64,000 nt of DNA from Legionella erythra (lineage in GTDB: Bacteria; Pseudomonadota; Gammaproteobacteria; Legionellales; Legionellaceae): the NCBI RefSeq assembly GCF_001467615.1, contig NZ_LNYA01000018.1:83383-147382 (forward strand). The letters are read 5' to 3'. Each line of letters starts with the position of its first letter. Within the stretch, counting starts at the first letter, position 1. This document shows, piece after piece, positions 36,146 through 45,996 of this stretch. Below the pieces are notes generated by a model that searched no databases, was not told the origin of the DNA, and saw nothing but the letters and a program-made list of their open reading frames with translations. Made by a program: the position numbers and the translations under genes.

Positions 36146-37138
36146 TTAACGATTCATCATGCAGCTTGCGGTATCGAGCATGCGGTTAGAGAAACCCCAT
36201 TCATTGTCATACCAGGCTACGACTTTAACCAGGTTACCCAATACTTTCGTCTGGGTGGTATCAAACACAGCGGAAGCCGGGTAGTGATTGAAATCGCAAG
36301 ACACCAGAGGCTCGTCGCTGATATGCAGAATGTCGCTTTTGGCACGGCGCATGATGTCATTGACTTCGCTCACCGAGGTTTGACGCAAGGGCGTAAAGGT
36401 AAAATCAATCACTGATACATTCAGAGTAGGAACCCGCATGGCAAAGCCATCCAGTTTGCCGGCGAGCTCGGGTAATACCAGACCGACGGCTGCGGCAGCG
36501 CCGGTTTTGGTCGGAATGATGGATTGTGTGGCGGAGCGGGCGCGCCGTAAGTCACTATGGCTGCCGTCTAACAGCATTTGATCCTTGGTATAGGCATGCA
36601 CGGTGTTTAACAGGCCATGATCGATGCCAATGGCTTCGTGCAGTGGTTTGACCACGGGGGCTAAACAATTCGTGGTGCAGGAGGCATTGGAAACAATAAT
36701 GTCAGTCGCCTGCAAGGTTTGATGGTTAACACCGTACACGATGGTTGCGTCGGCGTTTTTACCGGGGGCGGAAATCAATACTTTTTTGGCGCCGGCGGCA
36801 ATATGCTGCATGGCGGCATCGCGGTTGGTGAAGTGACCGGTGCACTCAAGAACGATGTCCACATTTAATTCTTTCCAGGGCAAGGCCTTGGGATCGCGTT
36901 CGGCAATGACCCGAATGGGGTGGCCGTCTATCAATAACTTGTCGCCTTCGACACGGACATCGCTGGCAAAGCGGCCATGCGTCGAGTCAAAACGGGTCAG
37001 GTGGGCTGTGGTTTCAATCCCGGATAAATCATTAATGGCCACCACGTCAAATTCATTTTGCCGGCCGTATTCATAAATGGCTCTCAACACACAACGGCCA
37101 ATACGCCCATAACCATTGATAGCAATTTTTATCGTCAT
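36146..37138 (-). CDS. gap: glyceraldehyde-3-phosphate dehydrogenase
   Basis: 330 residues. NAD site [14 protein letters not shown], catalytic Cys in [30 protein letters not shown] and [12 protein letters not shown] at the end. 28 bases downstream of tkt in the same operon. Confidence 0.97.
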   Translation of the reverse strand: MTIKIAINGYGRIGRCVLRAIYEYGRQNEFDVVAINDLSGIETTAHLTRFDSTHGRFASDVRVEGDKLLIDGHPIRVIAERDPKALPWKELNVDIVLECTGHFTNRDAAMQHIAAGAKKVLISAPGKNADATIVYGVNHQTLQATDIIVSNASCTTNCLAPVVKPLHEAIGIDHGLLNTVHAYTKDQMLLDGSHSDLRRARSATQSIIPTKTGAAAAVGLVLPELAGKLDGFAMRVPTLNVSVIDFTFTPLRQTSVSEVNDIMRRAKSDILHISDEPLVSCDFNHYPASAVFDTTQTKVLGNLVKVVAWYDNEWGFSNRMLDTASCMMNR

Positions 37139-37166
37139 TTTACTTCTCCAAAATACTCGTGACTCC

Positions 37167-39170
37167 TCAGGAGCCTGTTTCTAACAGGGTATTGAGCGTG
37201 TTTGACAAGTGCTCAACGGTAATACCCAAGTACGTGAATGCCTGCGCAGCTGGAGCTGAAACGCCAAACCGGTCAAGGCCGATAACCGCCCCGTCCAGAC
37301 CTGTAAAACGGTACCAGTCGGCGGGCGCGGCGGCTTCAATGGCGATGCGTTTACGGACAGCCTTGGGCAGTACCTGTTCTTTATAGGCAGCCTCTTGGGT
37401 AAGAAAGCGCTCGCAGCAGGGCATGGATACGACTCTGACGCGATACCCCTGGCTGTTCGCCTGGGTGGCAGCGGCCACAGCTAATTGGACTTCGGAACCG
37501 GTCGCTATAATTATAGCTTGGGGCTCGCCCGGGCAATCCATCAGAATATACCCGCCCCGGGCAATGCGGTCGTTTGCATCAACTGGGTGATTTAATGCCG
37601 GCAGATTCTGGCGTGACAGCAGTAAGGCGGATGGGCCGGTATGGTGTTCAATGGCCTGTTGCCAGGCGACGGCTGTTTCCATCAAGTCCGCCGGGCGCCA
37701 GACTTGCATGTTCGGTGTGTTGCGAAGCATGGAGGCCTGTTCGATGGGTTGATGCGTCGGGCCATCTTCGCCTAAACCAATGGAGTCATGGGTAAATACA
37801 TAGATGACCCGCTGTTTTATCAAGGCACTTAAGCGAAGCGCATTGCGGGCATAGTCGGCAAAGACTAAAAAGGTACCGCCATAAGGAATAAAGCCGCCGT
37901 GTAGCGCCAGGCCATTCATGATGGCGGCCATGCCGAATTCCCTGACCCCATAATAGAGGTAATTGCCGTTAAAATTCTCCGAGGTGATGGCTCGGCTACT
38001 GGAGCAGTCGGTATTGTTAGAGCCTGTTAAATCCGCAGATCCGCCTAACAATTCCGGCAGAATCTTGCTGAACTCTTCCAGGCAAAGCTGGGAGCTTTTG
38101 CGCGTAGCCAGCGCCTTGTCGTTAAGGCGGCATTGTTCAATGAAGGCCCGGCTGACGGATGGCCATTGATCAGGCAAATCGCCGTTGATGCGGCGCAGAA
38201 ATTCAAAATAATCCGCTTGATGCTGTTGCTGATAGCTCTGGCAGCGGGCTATCCAGTCATCTTCCTCGCGCTGGCCTTTTTCGCTGTGATCCCAGGCCGC
38301 ATAAATGGTATTGGGAATGACGAAAGGCGGGTGCGGCCAATGAAAGGTGTTGCGGGCCTGCACAATACCGGCAGCGCCCAAGGGGGCGCCATGTGATTTT
38401 TCACTGCCAGCGACAGGCGAACCATAACCAATGATGGTTTTACAGATAATCAGGCTGGGTTTGGCCGTTTCAGCGCGCGCCTCAATAATGGCCTGTTCAA
38501 TCGCGGCTTCGTCATGGCCGTCGATAGGGCCGATGACTTGCCAATGATAGGCCTTAAAGCGCAGGGCTGTGTCATCGCGAAACCAGTTGTCTACCTTGCC
38601 ATCGATGGAGATACCATTGTCATCATAAAAAACGATGAGTTTGCCAAGGCCTAAGGTGCCAGCCAACGAACAGGCTTCATGCGAAATGCCCTCCATCAGG
38701 CAGCCATCGCCGGCAAAGGCGTAGGTATAGTGATTGACCAATTCATGCCCGGGACGATTAAATTGCGCTGCCAGGGCTTTTTCCGCTATGGCCATGCCTA
38801 CGGCATTGGCGAGCCCCTGTCCCAGTGGACCCGTCGTTGTTTCCACGCCCGGGGTGTCTTCCCGTTCCGGATGTCCGGGGGTTTTTGAATGCAGTTGACG
38901 AAAATTTTTCAATTCGTCGATGCTGAGTTTGTAACCGGTTAAATGCAGCAGCGAATAAAGCAGCATGGAGCCGTGGCCGTTGGAGAGAACGAAGCGATCC
39001 CTATCGAACCAGTGCGGATTTTGCGGGTTATGCTTCAGAAATTTATGCCAGAGGACATAGGCGATATCAGCCATGCCAAGCGGCATGCCCGGGTGTCCGG
39101 ATTGTGCCTGTTCTACGGCGTCGATACTTAAGAAACGAATGGCATTGGCTAGTTCATTTGAAAAACTCAT
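37167..39170 (-). CDS. tkt: transketolase
   Basis: 667 residues. [32 protein letters not shown], the TPP motif [13 protein letters not shown] ... YDDN, and [19 protein letters not shown] in the pyrimidine domain. Links glycolysis to the pentose phosphate route. First gene of tkt-gap-pgk-pyk; the promoter should lie in 39171-39350. Confidence 0.97.
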   Translation of the reverse strand: MSFSNELANAIRFLSIDAVEQAQSGHPGMPLGMADIAYVLWHKFLKHNPQNPHWFDRDRFVLSNGHGSMLLYSLLHLTGYKLSIDELKNFRQLHSKTPGHPEREDTPGVETTTGPLGQGLANAVGMAIAEKALAAQFNRPGHELVNHYTYAFAGDGCLMEGISHEACSLAGTLGLGKLIVFYDDNGISIDGKVDNWFRDDTALRFKAYHWQVIGPIDGHDEAAIEQAIIEARAETAKPSLIICKTIIGYGSPVAGSEKSHGAPLGAAGIVQARNTFHWPHPPFVIPNTIYAAWDHSEKGQREEDDWIARCQSYQQQHQADYFEFLRRINGDLPDQWPSVSRAFIEQCRLNDKALATRKSSQLCLEEFSKILPELLGGSADLTGSNNTDCSSSRAITSENFNGNYLYYGVREFGMAAIMNGLALHGGFIPYGGTFLVFADYARNALRLSALIKQRVIYVFTHDSIGLGEDGPTHQPIEQASMLRNTPNMQVWRPADLMETAVAWQQAIEHHTGPSALLLSRQNLPALNHPVDANDRIARGGYILMDCPGEPQAIIIATGSEVQLAVAAATQANSQGYRVRVVSMPCCERFLTQEAAYKEQVLPKAVRKRIAIEAAAPADWYRFTGLDGAVIGLDRFGVSAPAAQAFTYLGITVEHLSNTLNTLLETGS

Positions 39171-39466
39171 GCGCTCTCTTTAATCGCTGAAAGAAGTGGG
39201 CGTATTGTCGCTCAGAAGCGGTTAATCAGCAAGTTGCTTTCAGCATGCTGTTGCCTAAAAATGACCCGTGACCGGCTTTAAAGAGGTAAAAAAGCAGTTT
39301 AATCTGGCCTTTTTGTTTATTGGCCTGAATTTTGCCCCGGACAAGGCAGTTAGTGAAGCAAGAAAGTGTTTTTTAATTGATGATTATGTATTACAATGTG
39401 CAAATTTTTGCAAAAATTTCACGCAATGGACAATTTTGTAACCAACGATATCGAACAAGGTAGTTT
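39171..39466. other. divergent intergenic region, tkt / split membrane-protein gene
   Basis: About 296 bases with no gene. The right side is AT-rich with two copies of a GCAAAATTT-like word (GCAAATTTTTGCAAAAATTT at 39401-39420) and a TACAAT hexamer near 39393, a plausible -10 for the plus-strand gene. The left part holds the tkt leader. Confidence 0.4.
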
Positions 39467-40789
39467 ATGACCGCACTCATGTATCGTCTCAAAGCCATGA
39501 TGAAATCCATGCCGGCATTACCCAGGCCGGATGGTGAATCCACCTGGCAATTCAATGAATTTTTAAGTCAACAGCAGACCGATTTTTTTCGCCCTCTATT
39601 GAAGAAGCATTTAGTGCTCAATATTGAATACAGTGTATTGTGCGCCCAATTGTCTTCTGATTTGCTAAGAGAAAATCCCAATATTGAGGAAATAACGGAA
39701 CAGGTCGCGAGTGCCTTAATGATGTCGGAGCTGCTTGCGCACCTTTACCGTTATTACCTCAATGTTCCACGTGAAGTCGAACGCTTGCGAAAAGATCAAC
39801 GTGTCTATCAAAAATTGTTAAAGGCTCGCGGATATCAGTTTTCCAATCCAGATGACTCAGCGGTTGAACCCGATACGTTTACCCAGAAAGTGCGAACCAT
39901 GACGGCAAGTTCCAATTGGTTGCGGCTTTTTGTGGTGCGCTCCAAACGCTTTATTGATGCCATCGTTCAAGTATTTAAAAGGGCGGAAGACATTAAGCCC
40001 GTGACCAAATTTGTTAATCCAGCCCTCAGTTATTTATCCTGGCTGTTTTTTATCCCCCGGTTAGCGGCTAACATGCTGGTGATGGGCAAGCATTTTTATC
40101 CAGGTGAACGCTGGATGAGTAAGGAGGAGCGGGCACTGGGTGCCGCAACCCGGCTGCAATTGCATTTCCAGCGCCGCTGGTTTGAACTGGGCAATGATTC
40201 GGTCTGACTGATTGCCGGCTTGCTGAATTGCTTTGTACTGGTGGGGCCGCTCGCGCCAGTGGGTGCCTACATGACCACGGTGTTGTTTGCCTATGATATC
40301 CTGCTCGCAGCCATCCGGGCACACATCGAGATTGGCCGTCTTGAGAAGCTGCGTAACGAACACATGCAGTGCATCGAAGCGCTTGAGCAACAAGACAGCC
40401 CGGCGGAGGCTGATGAGGCACGCCGGTACCTGGCGCATTTGGATGATCGCATTGTGTTTGAAAGGAAACGGCTCCTTTTGAGCGTCGCCAACACGACGGT
40501 ACTGTTTTTGGCCATGGTATTAACGGTGCCGTTTTTAGCATCCTTCGGCCCATTTGTGCCGCTGATTGCCGGCGCATTGCTGGTAACTATTACCATCGCC
40601 GGTTACTTGGCTTTTTCGGCCCTCGAGAAACAACGGCCTGCCGATAAAATAGCCCAACTGGACATATCCCATACCGCAACCTTAACCCGTTTAGGGCTGT
40701 TTGCTTCGGAGATGCCTGAGAAGCCCTCGGAAGCCGCAGAGAGTAACGAGAATCCGCTGCCACCGATTGATGTAATGGTCACCAGCTGA
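39467..40789 (+). pseudogene. membrane-protein gene interrupted by an in-frame TGA
   Basis: An open frame of 246 codons (39467-40207) stops at TGA 40205-40207 and continues in exactly the same frame without another stop to 40789, where it ends normally (190-odd codons more). The join reads LGNDSV-stop-LIAGLLNCFVLVGP; a TGG-to-TGA change (Trp to stop) explains it. Together about 440 residues: a soluble, helical N-terminal part, then four or so hydrophobic segments (LSYLSWLFFIPRLAANML, LIAGLLNCFVLVGPLAPVGA, LLLSVANTTVLFLAMVLTVP, PLIAGALLVTITIAGYLAF) and a Pro/Glu/Ser tail. Family not recognised; the pattern is that of Legionella conserved membrane proteins. Either a recent nonsense mutation, read-through, or two separate products. 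Confidence 0.7.
40205..40207 (+). other. premature in-frame TGA codon
   Basis: The stop that splits the frame above. The sequences on either side are similar in composition and codon use, and there is no length change, which argues for a point mutation rather than an indel. Confidence 0.65.
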
Positions 40790-40862
40790 AATCACTGCTT
40801 GCCATGGAGCTAACCGCCTTTCAATGCTATGCTTTGCTTTATTTGCTGACAGAGAGCAGGCC

Positions 40863-42875
40863 ATGGCAACCCCACAATTACCCCAATTCAGTGCGATTAA
40901 ACTCGCGACCTTTCCAGCGCAGCTTGATGAGCTATTGCAACGCCACCTAGACCAGATTGAACATTTATTGAACCAGACTTCATTCAGCTGGGACAACCTT
41001 ATGCACCCGCTTGAAGAAATGGACGATACCCTTGAGCAGTTATGGGCGCCGTTGGGCCATCTGCATGCGGTGGTTAATTCCAAATCATTACGTGATTGCT
41101 ATCAGGCCTGTTTGCCCAAACTGTCGGCCTATGATTCCGCGATCGGTCAGAACCAGCGGCTGTACGAAGCCATTCGCGCCATTGATCAAAGCAAACTCGA
41201 TGAAGCGCAGCAAAAAATTTTAGATGACACGCTCAGGGATTTTGAATTGTCAGGCGTGGCTTTGTCCAGGGAGAAAAAGCAGCGGTTTGAAACCATTCAA
41301 ACGCGCTTGTCCGAATTATCCAACCAGTTTGACAATAACGTACTTGACGCAGGTCAGGCGTTCAATCTGCATATTACCGATGAAAAACTACTCAAGGGAT
41401 TGCCGGAGCATGCGCTGCTGACAGCCAAAGCGCTGGCTGAAGAAAAGCAGATGACGGGTTGGATGCTCAATCTTGAATTCCCCTGTTATCTGGCGGTGGT
41501 GACCTACGCGGAAGATCGCGGCCTGCGTGAGACTTTTTATCATGCTTATGTAACCCGTGCCTCGGATGAGGGCCCCCATGCCGGCCAATTCGACAACACG
41601 GCCATCATTGACGAAATATTGGCGCTGCGTCATGAAAAGGCAAGGCTGTTAGGCTTTGCCAATTATGCGGAATTGTCGCTCGCGACTAAAATGGCGGAAT
41701 CGACCGAACAGGTGGTGGATTTTCTGCTGGATTTATCGCAACGCGCCCGTCATCAGGCGAAAGAAGAGTTTGCGGCGCTCAAGGCCTTTGCTGAAGAAGA
41801 ATATGGCATGACGGTGCTTAAGCCCTGGGACATCGCTTATGTGTCTGAAAAAATGCGAAAAGCCCGCTATGATTTATCGCAGGAAGATTTGCGGCCCTAT
41901 TTTCCAGAAGACACGGTCATGACCGGGCTGTTTTCCATTGTCCACCGCCTTTATGGCATGCGCATGGAAGCTGTGACCCATGTCGATGTCTGGCATGAGG
42001 ATGTGAAGTGCTACCGTGTTATCGATGAGCATGATCTGGCCCGTGGTTATGTCTATGTGGATCTGTATGCCCGCCAGCAAAAGCGTGGCGGCGCCTGGAT
42101 GGATTCGCTGCAAGGGCGGCGGCGTTTAGCCAATGGCGAGATTCAGTTGCCGATTGCGACTTTGACCTGCAATTTTGCCAAAGCGGCAGGCAACAAAATG
42201 GCGACTTTATCGCATGATGAAGTATTAACCCTGTTTCATGAGCTCGGCCACTGCCTGCATCATTTGTTGACCCGGGTGGATTACCTTGGCGCTTCGGGCA
42301 TTAATGCGGTGGAGTGGGATGCGGTGGAATTGCCGAGCCAGTTTTTTGAAAACTGGTGTTGGGAAAAGGAGGCGCTTAAATTACTGACGCGCCACGTCGA
42401 CACCAACGAAACCTTGCCGGACAGCCTCTACGATAAGTTGTTGGCCGCAAAAAATTTTCAATCCGCCATGGGCATGATGCGGCAGCTTGAGTTCTCGCTG
42501 TTTGATTTTCGTATTCATCAGGAATACCAGGGGCATGAGCCGGGTTGGGTATCTGCCATTTTAGCCGATGTACGGGATCAGACCACGGTCTTGCCGATTG
42601 CGCCTTACAATCGGTTCCAGCATAGCTTTTCCCATATTTTTGCCGGTGGGTATGCGGCGGGGTATTACAGTTACAAATGGGCGGAAGTCTTGTCCAGCGA
42701 TGCCTATTCACGGTTTGAGGAAGAGGGTATTTTTAATGAGAGCACGGGACGTAAGTTCCTGCATGATATCCTCGAAGTCGGCGGCTCGAAAAAGGCGCGT
42801 GAAGCCTTTCACCGCTTCCGCGGCCGCGATGCCAAAATTGATGCCCTGTTGTTGCACAACGGCATTCGTTCCTAG
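40863..42875 (+). CDS. prlC: oligopeptidase A (M3 metallopeptidase)
   Basis: 670 residues from the ATG at 40863 (MATPQLPQFSA; AGCAGG upstream; an in-frame TTG 13 codons earlier is unlikely). The zinc site is LFHELGHCLHH (HExxH), with the third ligand Glu about 25 residues on in VEWDAVELPSQF. FAGGYAAGYYSYKWAEVL is the conserved substrate-side motif. Cytosolic peptidase degrading signal peptides and small peptides. A hairpin follows, then tmRNA. Confidence 0.94.
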   Translation: MATPQLPQFSAIKLATFPAQLDELLQRHLDQIEHLLNQTSFSWDNLMHPLEEMDDTLEQLWAPLGHLHAVVNSKSLRDCYQACLPKLSAYDSAIGQNQRLYEAIRAIDQSKLDEAQQKILDDTLRDFELSGVALSREKKQRFETIQTRLSELSNQFDNNVLDAGQAFNLHITDEKLLKGLPEHALLTAKALAEEKQMTGWMLNLEFPCYLAVVTYAEDRGLRETFYHAYVTRASDEGPHAGQFDNTAIIDEILALRHEKARLLGFANYAELSLATKMAESTEQVVDFLLDLSQRARHQAKEEFAALKAFAEEEYGMTVLKPWDIAYVSEKMRKARYDLSQEDLRPYFPEDTVMTGLFSIVHRLYGMRMEAVTHVDVWHEDVKCYRVIDEHDLARGYVYVDLYARQQKRGGAWMDSLQGRRRLANGEIQLPIATLTCNFAKAAGNKMATLSHDEVLTLFHELGHCLHHLLTRVDYLGASGINAVEWDAVELPSQFFENWCWEKEALKLLTRHVDTNETLPDSLYDKLLAAKNFQSAMGMMRQLEFSLFDFRIHQEYQGHEPGWVSAILADVRDQTTVLPIAPYNRFQHSFSHIFAGGYAAGYYSYKWAEVLSSDAYSRFEEEGIFNESTGRKFLHDILEVGGSKKAREAFHRFRGRDAKIDALLLHNGIRS

Positions 42876-42890
42876 ATAAAATTTTTATCG

Positions 42891-42908
42891 AAGCGGGGCA
42901 TCCCGCTT
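42891..42908 (+). terminator. hairpin after prlC
   Basis: AAGCGGG / CCCGCTT, 7-bp stem, 4-nt loop, 16 bases after the prlC stop. The T-tract is poor (TGATCTT), so termination may be partial. It lies just upstream of the ssrA promoter. Confidence 0.5.
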
Positions 42909-42919
42909 TGATCTTATGT

Positions 42920-42925
42920 TATAAT
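42920..42925 (+). promoter_or_regulatory. -10 element of the ssrA promoter
   Basis: A consensus TATAAT ends 14 bases before the mature tmRNA 5' end. No good -35 is seen at 17 bases upstream, where the prlC hairpin lies. A few-base 5' leader would be trimmed by RNase P. Confidence 0.65.
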
Positions 42926-42939
42926 GTAAGTGTACAAAT

Positions 42940-43334
42940 GGGGGCGACCTGGCTTCGACGTGGGTTGCGAAACCTGAAGTGCATGCCGAGAATGAGATCT
43001 CTCGTAAATAAGGCTCACTAAACATAAATGCAAACGATGAAAACTTTGCTGGTGGTGCTATCGCTGCCTAATCCGCTTCGATAGTGTTACCTTGCGCGCT
43101 GCCATAAAACCAGCGTCCCGTTGACCGAGCTTGCTTGCCGGTATCGAATCAACGGTCATAGAAGACAAGCTAGTGTCCTGGTTTATCCCGCATCAGGATG
43201 CGAAATTCAGGGAATCGCTGCCCACCATCCTGCCTGTCGGAGGGGAAGCAGTTAAATCAATAGACAAGGCTAAGCATGTAGAACCGACGGCAGAGGATTT
43301 GCGGACGCGGGTTCGATTCCCGCCGCCTCCACCA
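42940..43334 (+). ncRNA. ssrA: transfer-messenger RNA (tmRNA)
   Basis: 395 nt. The 5' end GGGGGCG pairs with CGCCTCC before ACCA at the 3' end (7 bp with one G-U), forming the acceptor stem; the T-arm is GGTTCGATTCC at 43311-43321. The tag frame begins at GCA 43030 and encodes ANDENFAGGAIAA, ending in TAA at 43069-43071. It rescues stalled ribosomes. The 3' end is a known insertion site for integrative elements, and the lvh element begins right after it. Confidence 0.97.
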
Positions 43335-43500
43335 ATACACTATCCCACTAAAGACCACCGAAGAACATCAAAAACCCTTATGCAGTAAGGGTTTAATAAG
43401 GGTTTGTCGGCTGTCTTTCATCCTCTCTCATAGCCTCCAAATGATCCCAAAAAGTGCCCATTTTTCTGAAAAATGTACCCAATTTGTGCCCAAAAAGTAT
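43335..43500. other. probable left attachment region of the lvh element
   Basis: The stretch between ssrA and the first element gene. Near its end there are three spaced copies of a short word: GTGCCCA at 43454-43460, TGTACCCA at 43474-43481 and GTGCCCA at 43486-43492, flanked by A/T tracts, as in arm-type integrase binding sites. No integrase gene is next to it, and no second copy of the ssrA 3' end is in the window, so the att call rests on position. Confidence 0.45.
43372..43394 (+). terminator. hairpin downstream of tmRNA
   Basis: AAACCCTTA / TAAGGGTTT, 9-bp stem, 5-nt loop. A second GGGTTT follows. It lacks a long T-run but is placed to end the ssrA transcript. Confidence 0.5.
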
Positions 43501-43506
43501 TACCCA

Positions 43507-43998
43507 TCAGCGATGCCTTTTTATCCATGGAGGGATTGGTTTGCTGTCACTCCATAAGCCTATTTTTTTAGATTGCGCGTATTTCTGTAATCCGTAGAGT
43601 GATTTATCGGTGACGTATTTGTTATAAACCCAAGCCATGCCAAGTTTAACCTGTTCTGAATTGGCATCAATGCCATTACAAGAAACGCGGCCAAGGACTC
43701 GATTGTACCGATCGCGCTTTTGGGTTGTGACAATAGCCATTTTATTAAAACATAATTTAGCAAGACTCTGCTTTGATTGATTACCAAAAGGCTGACTTTT
43801 CTCAGGCGCATCAATTTCTGTCAGGCGGATTTTGATTTGCTTATGGTTTTTCGTCAGAATGGTAAGCGTATCGCCGTCTGCAATCTTGATGACCAATCCC
43901 GTCATTGTTTTTGTCGCAGCGTTGCAAGAAAGAGAGGATAAACTGAGGGCAATCAATAGCCATCCTTTAATTATCTGGATCTGTGCTATCTTGCTCAT
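43507..43998 (-). CDS. thermonuclease-like (SNase) secreted nuclease
   Basis: 163 residues with an N-terminal hydrophobic export signal (IIKGWLLIALSLSSLSCNA). SNase fold: VIKIADGDTLTIL, IKIRLTEIDAPEKSQPFG (catalytic Arg/Asp), QKRDRYNRVLGRVSC, and GMAWVYNKY. Hydrolyses DNA/RNA with calcium. Common on conjugative elements. It points toward ssrA and overlaps the preceding small ORF by 32 bases. Confidence 0.88.
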   Translation of the reverse strand: MSKIAQIQIIKGWLLIALSLSSLSCNAATKTMTGLVIKIADGDTLTILTKNHKQIKIRLTEIDAPEKSQPFGNQSKQSLAKLCFNKMAIVTTQKRDRYNRVLGRVSCNGIDANSEQVKLGMAWVYNKYVTDKSLYGLQKYAQSKKIGLWSDSKPIPPWIKRHR

Positions 43999-44200
43999 TC
44001 GAGTTCTCTGTATTTTTATTGTGTGACTTTAAAAATTCAGGACATTTCCGCTTTGACTGGCTGATAGTGCCGTCATTACAGACAAAATAATTGTTGAGGC
44101 AATGCGATATTCCTCCCTTTTTCCCTGAGCAGGGCGTATTTTTAGAGAAGCTATTTGCGGAAATTAGACAACAAAGTATCGTAAACAATTTAAAGTCCAT
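43967..44200 (-). CDS. small secreted Cys-containing protein
   Basis: 77 residues from the ATG at 44200 (a TTG at 44212 with AGAGGA upstream is also possible). Signal peptide (FTILCCLISANSFS) and a short Cys-rich core: CSGKKGGISHC ... FVCNDGTISQSKRKC, then a hydrophilic tail. It resembles the short proteins found next to SNase genes on mobile elements. Function unknown. Likely translationally coupled to the nuclease. Confidence 0.6.
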   Translation of the reverse strand: MDFKLFTILCCLISANSFSKNTPCSGKKGGISHCLNNYFVCNDGTISQSKRKCPEFLKSHNKNTENSNEQDSTDPDN

Positions 44201-44249
44201 TTTATTAGCCAAAGAATCCTCTTTGCTGAGTATAGATTACCTTCCGATG

Positions 44250-44921
44250 CTATAGAAAACTTCTAATAGAAAATTGAACGATTCCAATAATTTCACCATC
44301 ACTTTTTTCTAATGTGATATTCCCCCAATTATCATTTTCTGCTTTTAATTCAAACGACTGAAAATTTTTATTTACCGATAATTGTTTATAGCGTCTAACA
44401 ATGACTGCTTCTGCGCCGTTAATTAGGGCAACCACAAAATTACCTGGGGATGGATTTACATTCAGTGATACTAATAACAAATCATTAATACGCAACTCAG
44501 GATTCATGCTGTCATCTTTAATTTTCAACGCAAAAGCATTCTCCCCAAGCTTTTGAGCTAAATCTGCCGCTACGGGTATGAAACTCACCTTATCCTGATT
44601 GCTCTCACTTTTTATAGCCTCGATAGCGGCTACCGGATCACAAGCCTGTTGGTAATCTAAAATAGGGATCAAGGCGCCCAATCCGGGTATTTTTTTAGGC
44701 TGTTTCTCATCCGTTAAGCACATCAAATAAGCCGCAGAAACTTCCAATGCCTTTGCCAGTTGCTTGATTTCTTCTGGCCCGGGCGTTCTATCCCCCCGTT
44801 CCCAATTGTTAATTCTTGATTGTTTTAAATCATTGGTTAATTCAGCCAACGCTTTACGTGTAAGCCCTTTTTCCAAGCGTGCGGCCTGTATGCGTTGACC
44901 TATTTGTTCTTTGATACTCAT
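44250..44921 (-). CDS. HTH-S24 phage-type repressor lacking autocleavage residues
   Basis: 223 residues. N-terminal XRE HTH (RIQAARLEKGLTRKALAELT, SRINNWERGDRTPG), a linker, and a C-terminal LexA/CI-like S24 domain (KIKDDSMNPELRINDLLLVS). The nucleophile Ser is present in DDSMNPEL. The general-base Lys of the V-K-R motif appears as Arg in EAVIVRRYK, and the expected A-G scissile pair is A-C in YQQACDP, so self-cleavage is doubtful. It faces lvrA across a 172-base region with palindromes and probably controls the element. Confidence 0.85.
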   Translation of the reverse strand: MSIKEQIGQRIQAARLEKGLTRKALAELTNDLKQSRINNWERGDRTPGPEEIKQLAKALEVSAAYLMCLTDEKQPKKIPGLGALIPILDYQQACDPVAAIEAIKSESNQDKVSFIPVAADLAQKLGENAFALKIKDDSMNPELRINDLLLVSLNVNPSPGNFVVALINGAEAVIVRRYKQLSVNKNFQSFELKAENDNWGNITLEKSDGEIIGIVQFSIRSFL

Positions 44922-44959
44922 CGTCCCTCGGATTCAAAGTTAAAAATGTGCAAATCATC

Positions 44960-45030
44960 TCAAGATATGTCTTGATGTTTACTCTAATAGTGATATATTA
45001 AAACCAATTTACTCTTTTAGTGTAAATTGG
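44960..45030. promoter_or_regulatory. operator/promoter region between repressor and lvrA
   Basis: Contains TCAAGA-TATG-TCTTGA (44960-44975), a near palindrome TTTACTCTAATAGTGATA (44978-44995), and CCAATTTAC ... GTAAATTGG with 9-bp arms (45004-45030); the last two share TTTACTCTnnTAGTG. A good sigma-70 promoter for lvrA runs through them: TTGATG (44972-44977), 16-base spacer, TATATT (44994-44999). The first site fills the spacer and the second sits at the start point, as for repressor operators. Confidence 0.65.
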
Positions 45031-45093
45031 TGGTTATGTCTAATAAACATAACACAGAAATAACAGGAAAACGAATCAATAGGATCGTTAGGA

Positions 45094-45996
45094 ATGGAAT
45101 TCACCATCAACAACAACGAGCTGGATCGACTGTACGGATTGCCGCATATCCAGCAGTTGGTCTACCTAAGAGGAATTAGGCCTTATATGGATTTTAAAAC
45201 GGGCATTGTTGGCGAAAAGCGAGGCATAAGCTATCAATCACTGACCGAACAACTCTACATTGAACCGCACCCGGGTATCAAAGCCACGTCCTTTTCACGC
45301 GCTCAAGCGCGGCGTGCGATTGCAGGCTTGGAGCGTGCTGGGTTGATTGAGGTTCAATCCGAAGACCATCAATTGATTTTAAAATGCGTTTTAGCGACAA
45401 GGCATCAGTCCGTCCAAAATAAAGCCGTCACAAACCCGTCACAGTTAGCCGTCACTGTGGATAACTCTAAAAACGGCACCAGCACTGGGTTTTCAGCGAA
45501 TGAAAAGACGAAAGCCGACACAGGCAAAACGGCAAAAGCCGTCATACCTCCTAATAAAGATTATTTATTATTTTTTTTATTATCCCAATTCGAGCAATTC
45601 TGGTCGCTTTATCCACAGCAACAAAATCGTGAGAAGGCCTGGGACGCCTTTCAGCGTTTAAACCCCGATGAAGCCCTTTGCCAGAAAATCCTTCATGCCT
45701 TAGAGGCACAAATCAATCACCGCAATGAACTCACCGCTAATGGCCAGTGGGTTCCTGCATGGAAGTACCCGGCCAACTGGCTTAACCAACAGGGCTGGAA
45801 TGAAACATTACCCGCAATCAACCGAAAGGAGTCACACCATGAAACCCATCAAAGATTTACTCGATCCAAAACTCAAGGCCAAAGCTTTTGGCATCAATTC
45901 GACAACGTCAGTTTCGACTTTGACACCGACAGTCACCCCACCACCTGCACAGCCACCAACGTTGTCTACCTGCGAAAAGGAACCTCAGCACTATGA
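45094..45996 (+). CDS. lvrA: LvrA-like regulatory protein of the lvh element
   Basis: 300 residues. N-terminal winged-helix-like region (LVYLRGIRPYMDF, SRAQARRAIAGLERAGLIEV), a Ser/Thr/Lys-rich linker, and a C-terminal domain (FWSLYPQQQNREKAWDAFQR, VPAWKYPANWLNQQGW) seen in phage/plasmid replication-type proteins. First gene of the lvh operon, matching L. pneumophila lvrA by position. Its last 158 bases overlap lvrB in another frame. Confidence 0.82.
   Translation: MEFTINNNELDRLYGLPHIQQLVYLRGIRPYMDFKTGIVGEKRGISYQSLTEQLYIEPHPGIKATSFSRAQARRAIAGLERAGLIEVQSEDHQLILKCVLATRHQSVQNKAVTNPSQLAVTVDNSKNGTSTGFSANEKTKADTGKTAKAVIPPNKDYLLFFLLSQFEQFWSLYPQQQNREKAWDAFQRLNPDEALCQKILHALEAQINHRNELTANGQWVPAWKYPANWLNQQGWNETLPAINRKESHHETHQRFTRSKTQGQSFWHQFDNVSFDFDTDSHPTTCTATNVVYLRKGTSAL

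Noticed and set aside
43131..43388. 85-residue frame over tmRNA
   Set aside because: Lies inside ssrA and its 3' flank; an artefact of the RNA gene.
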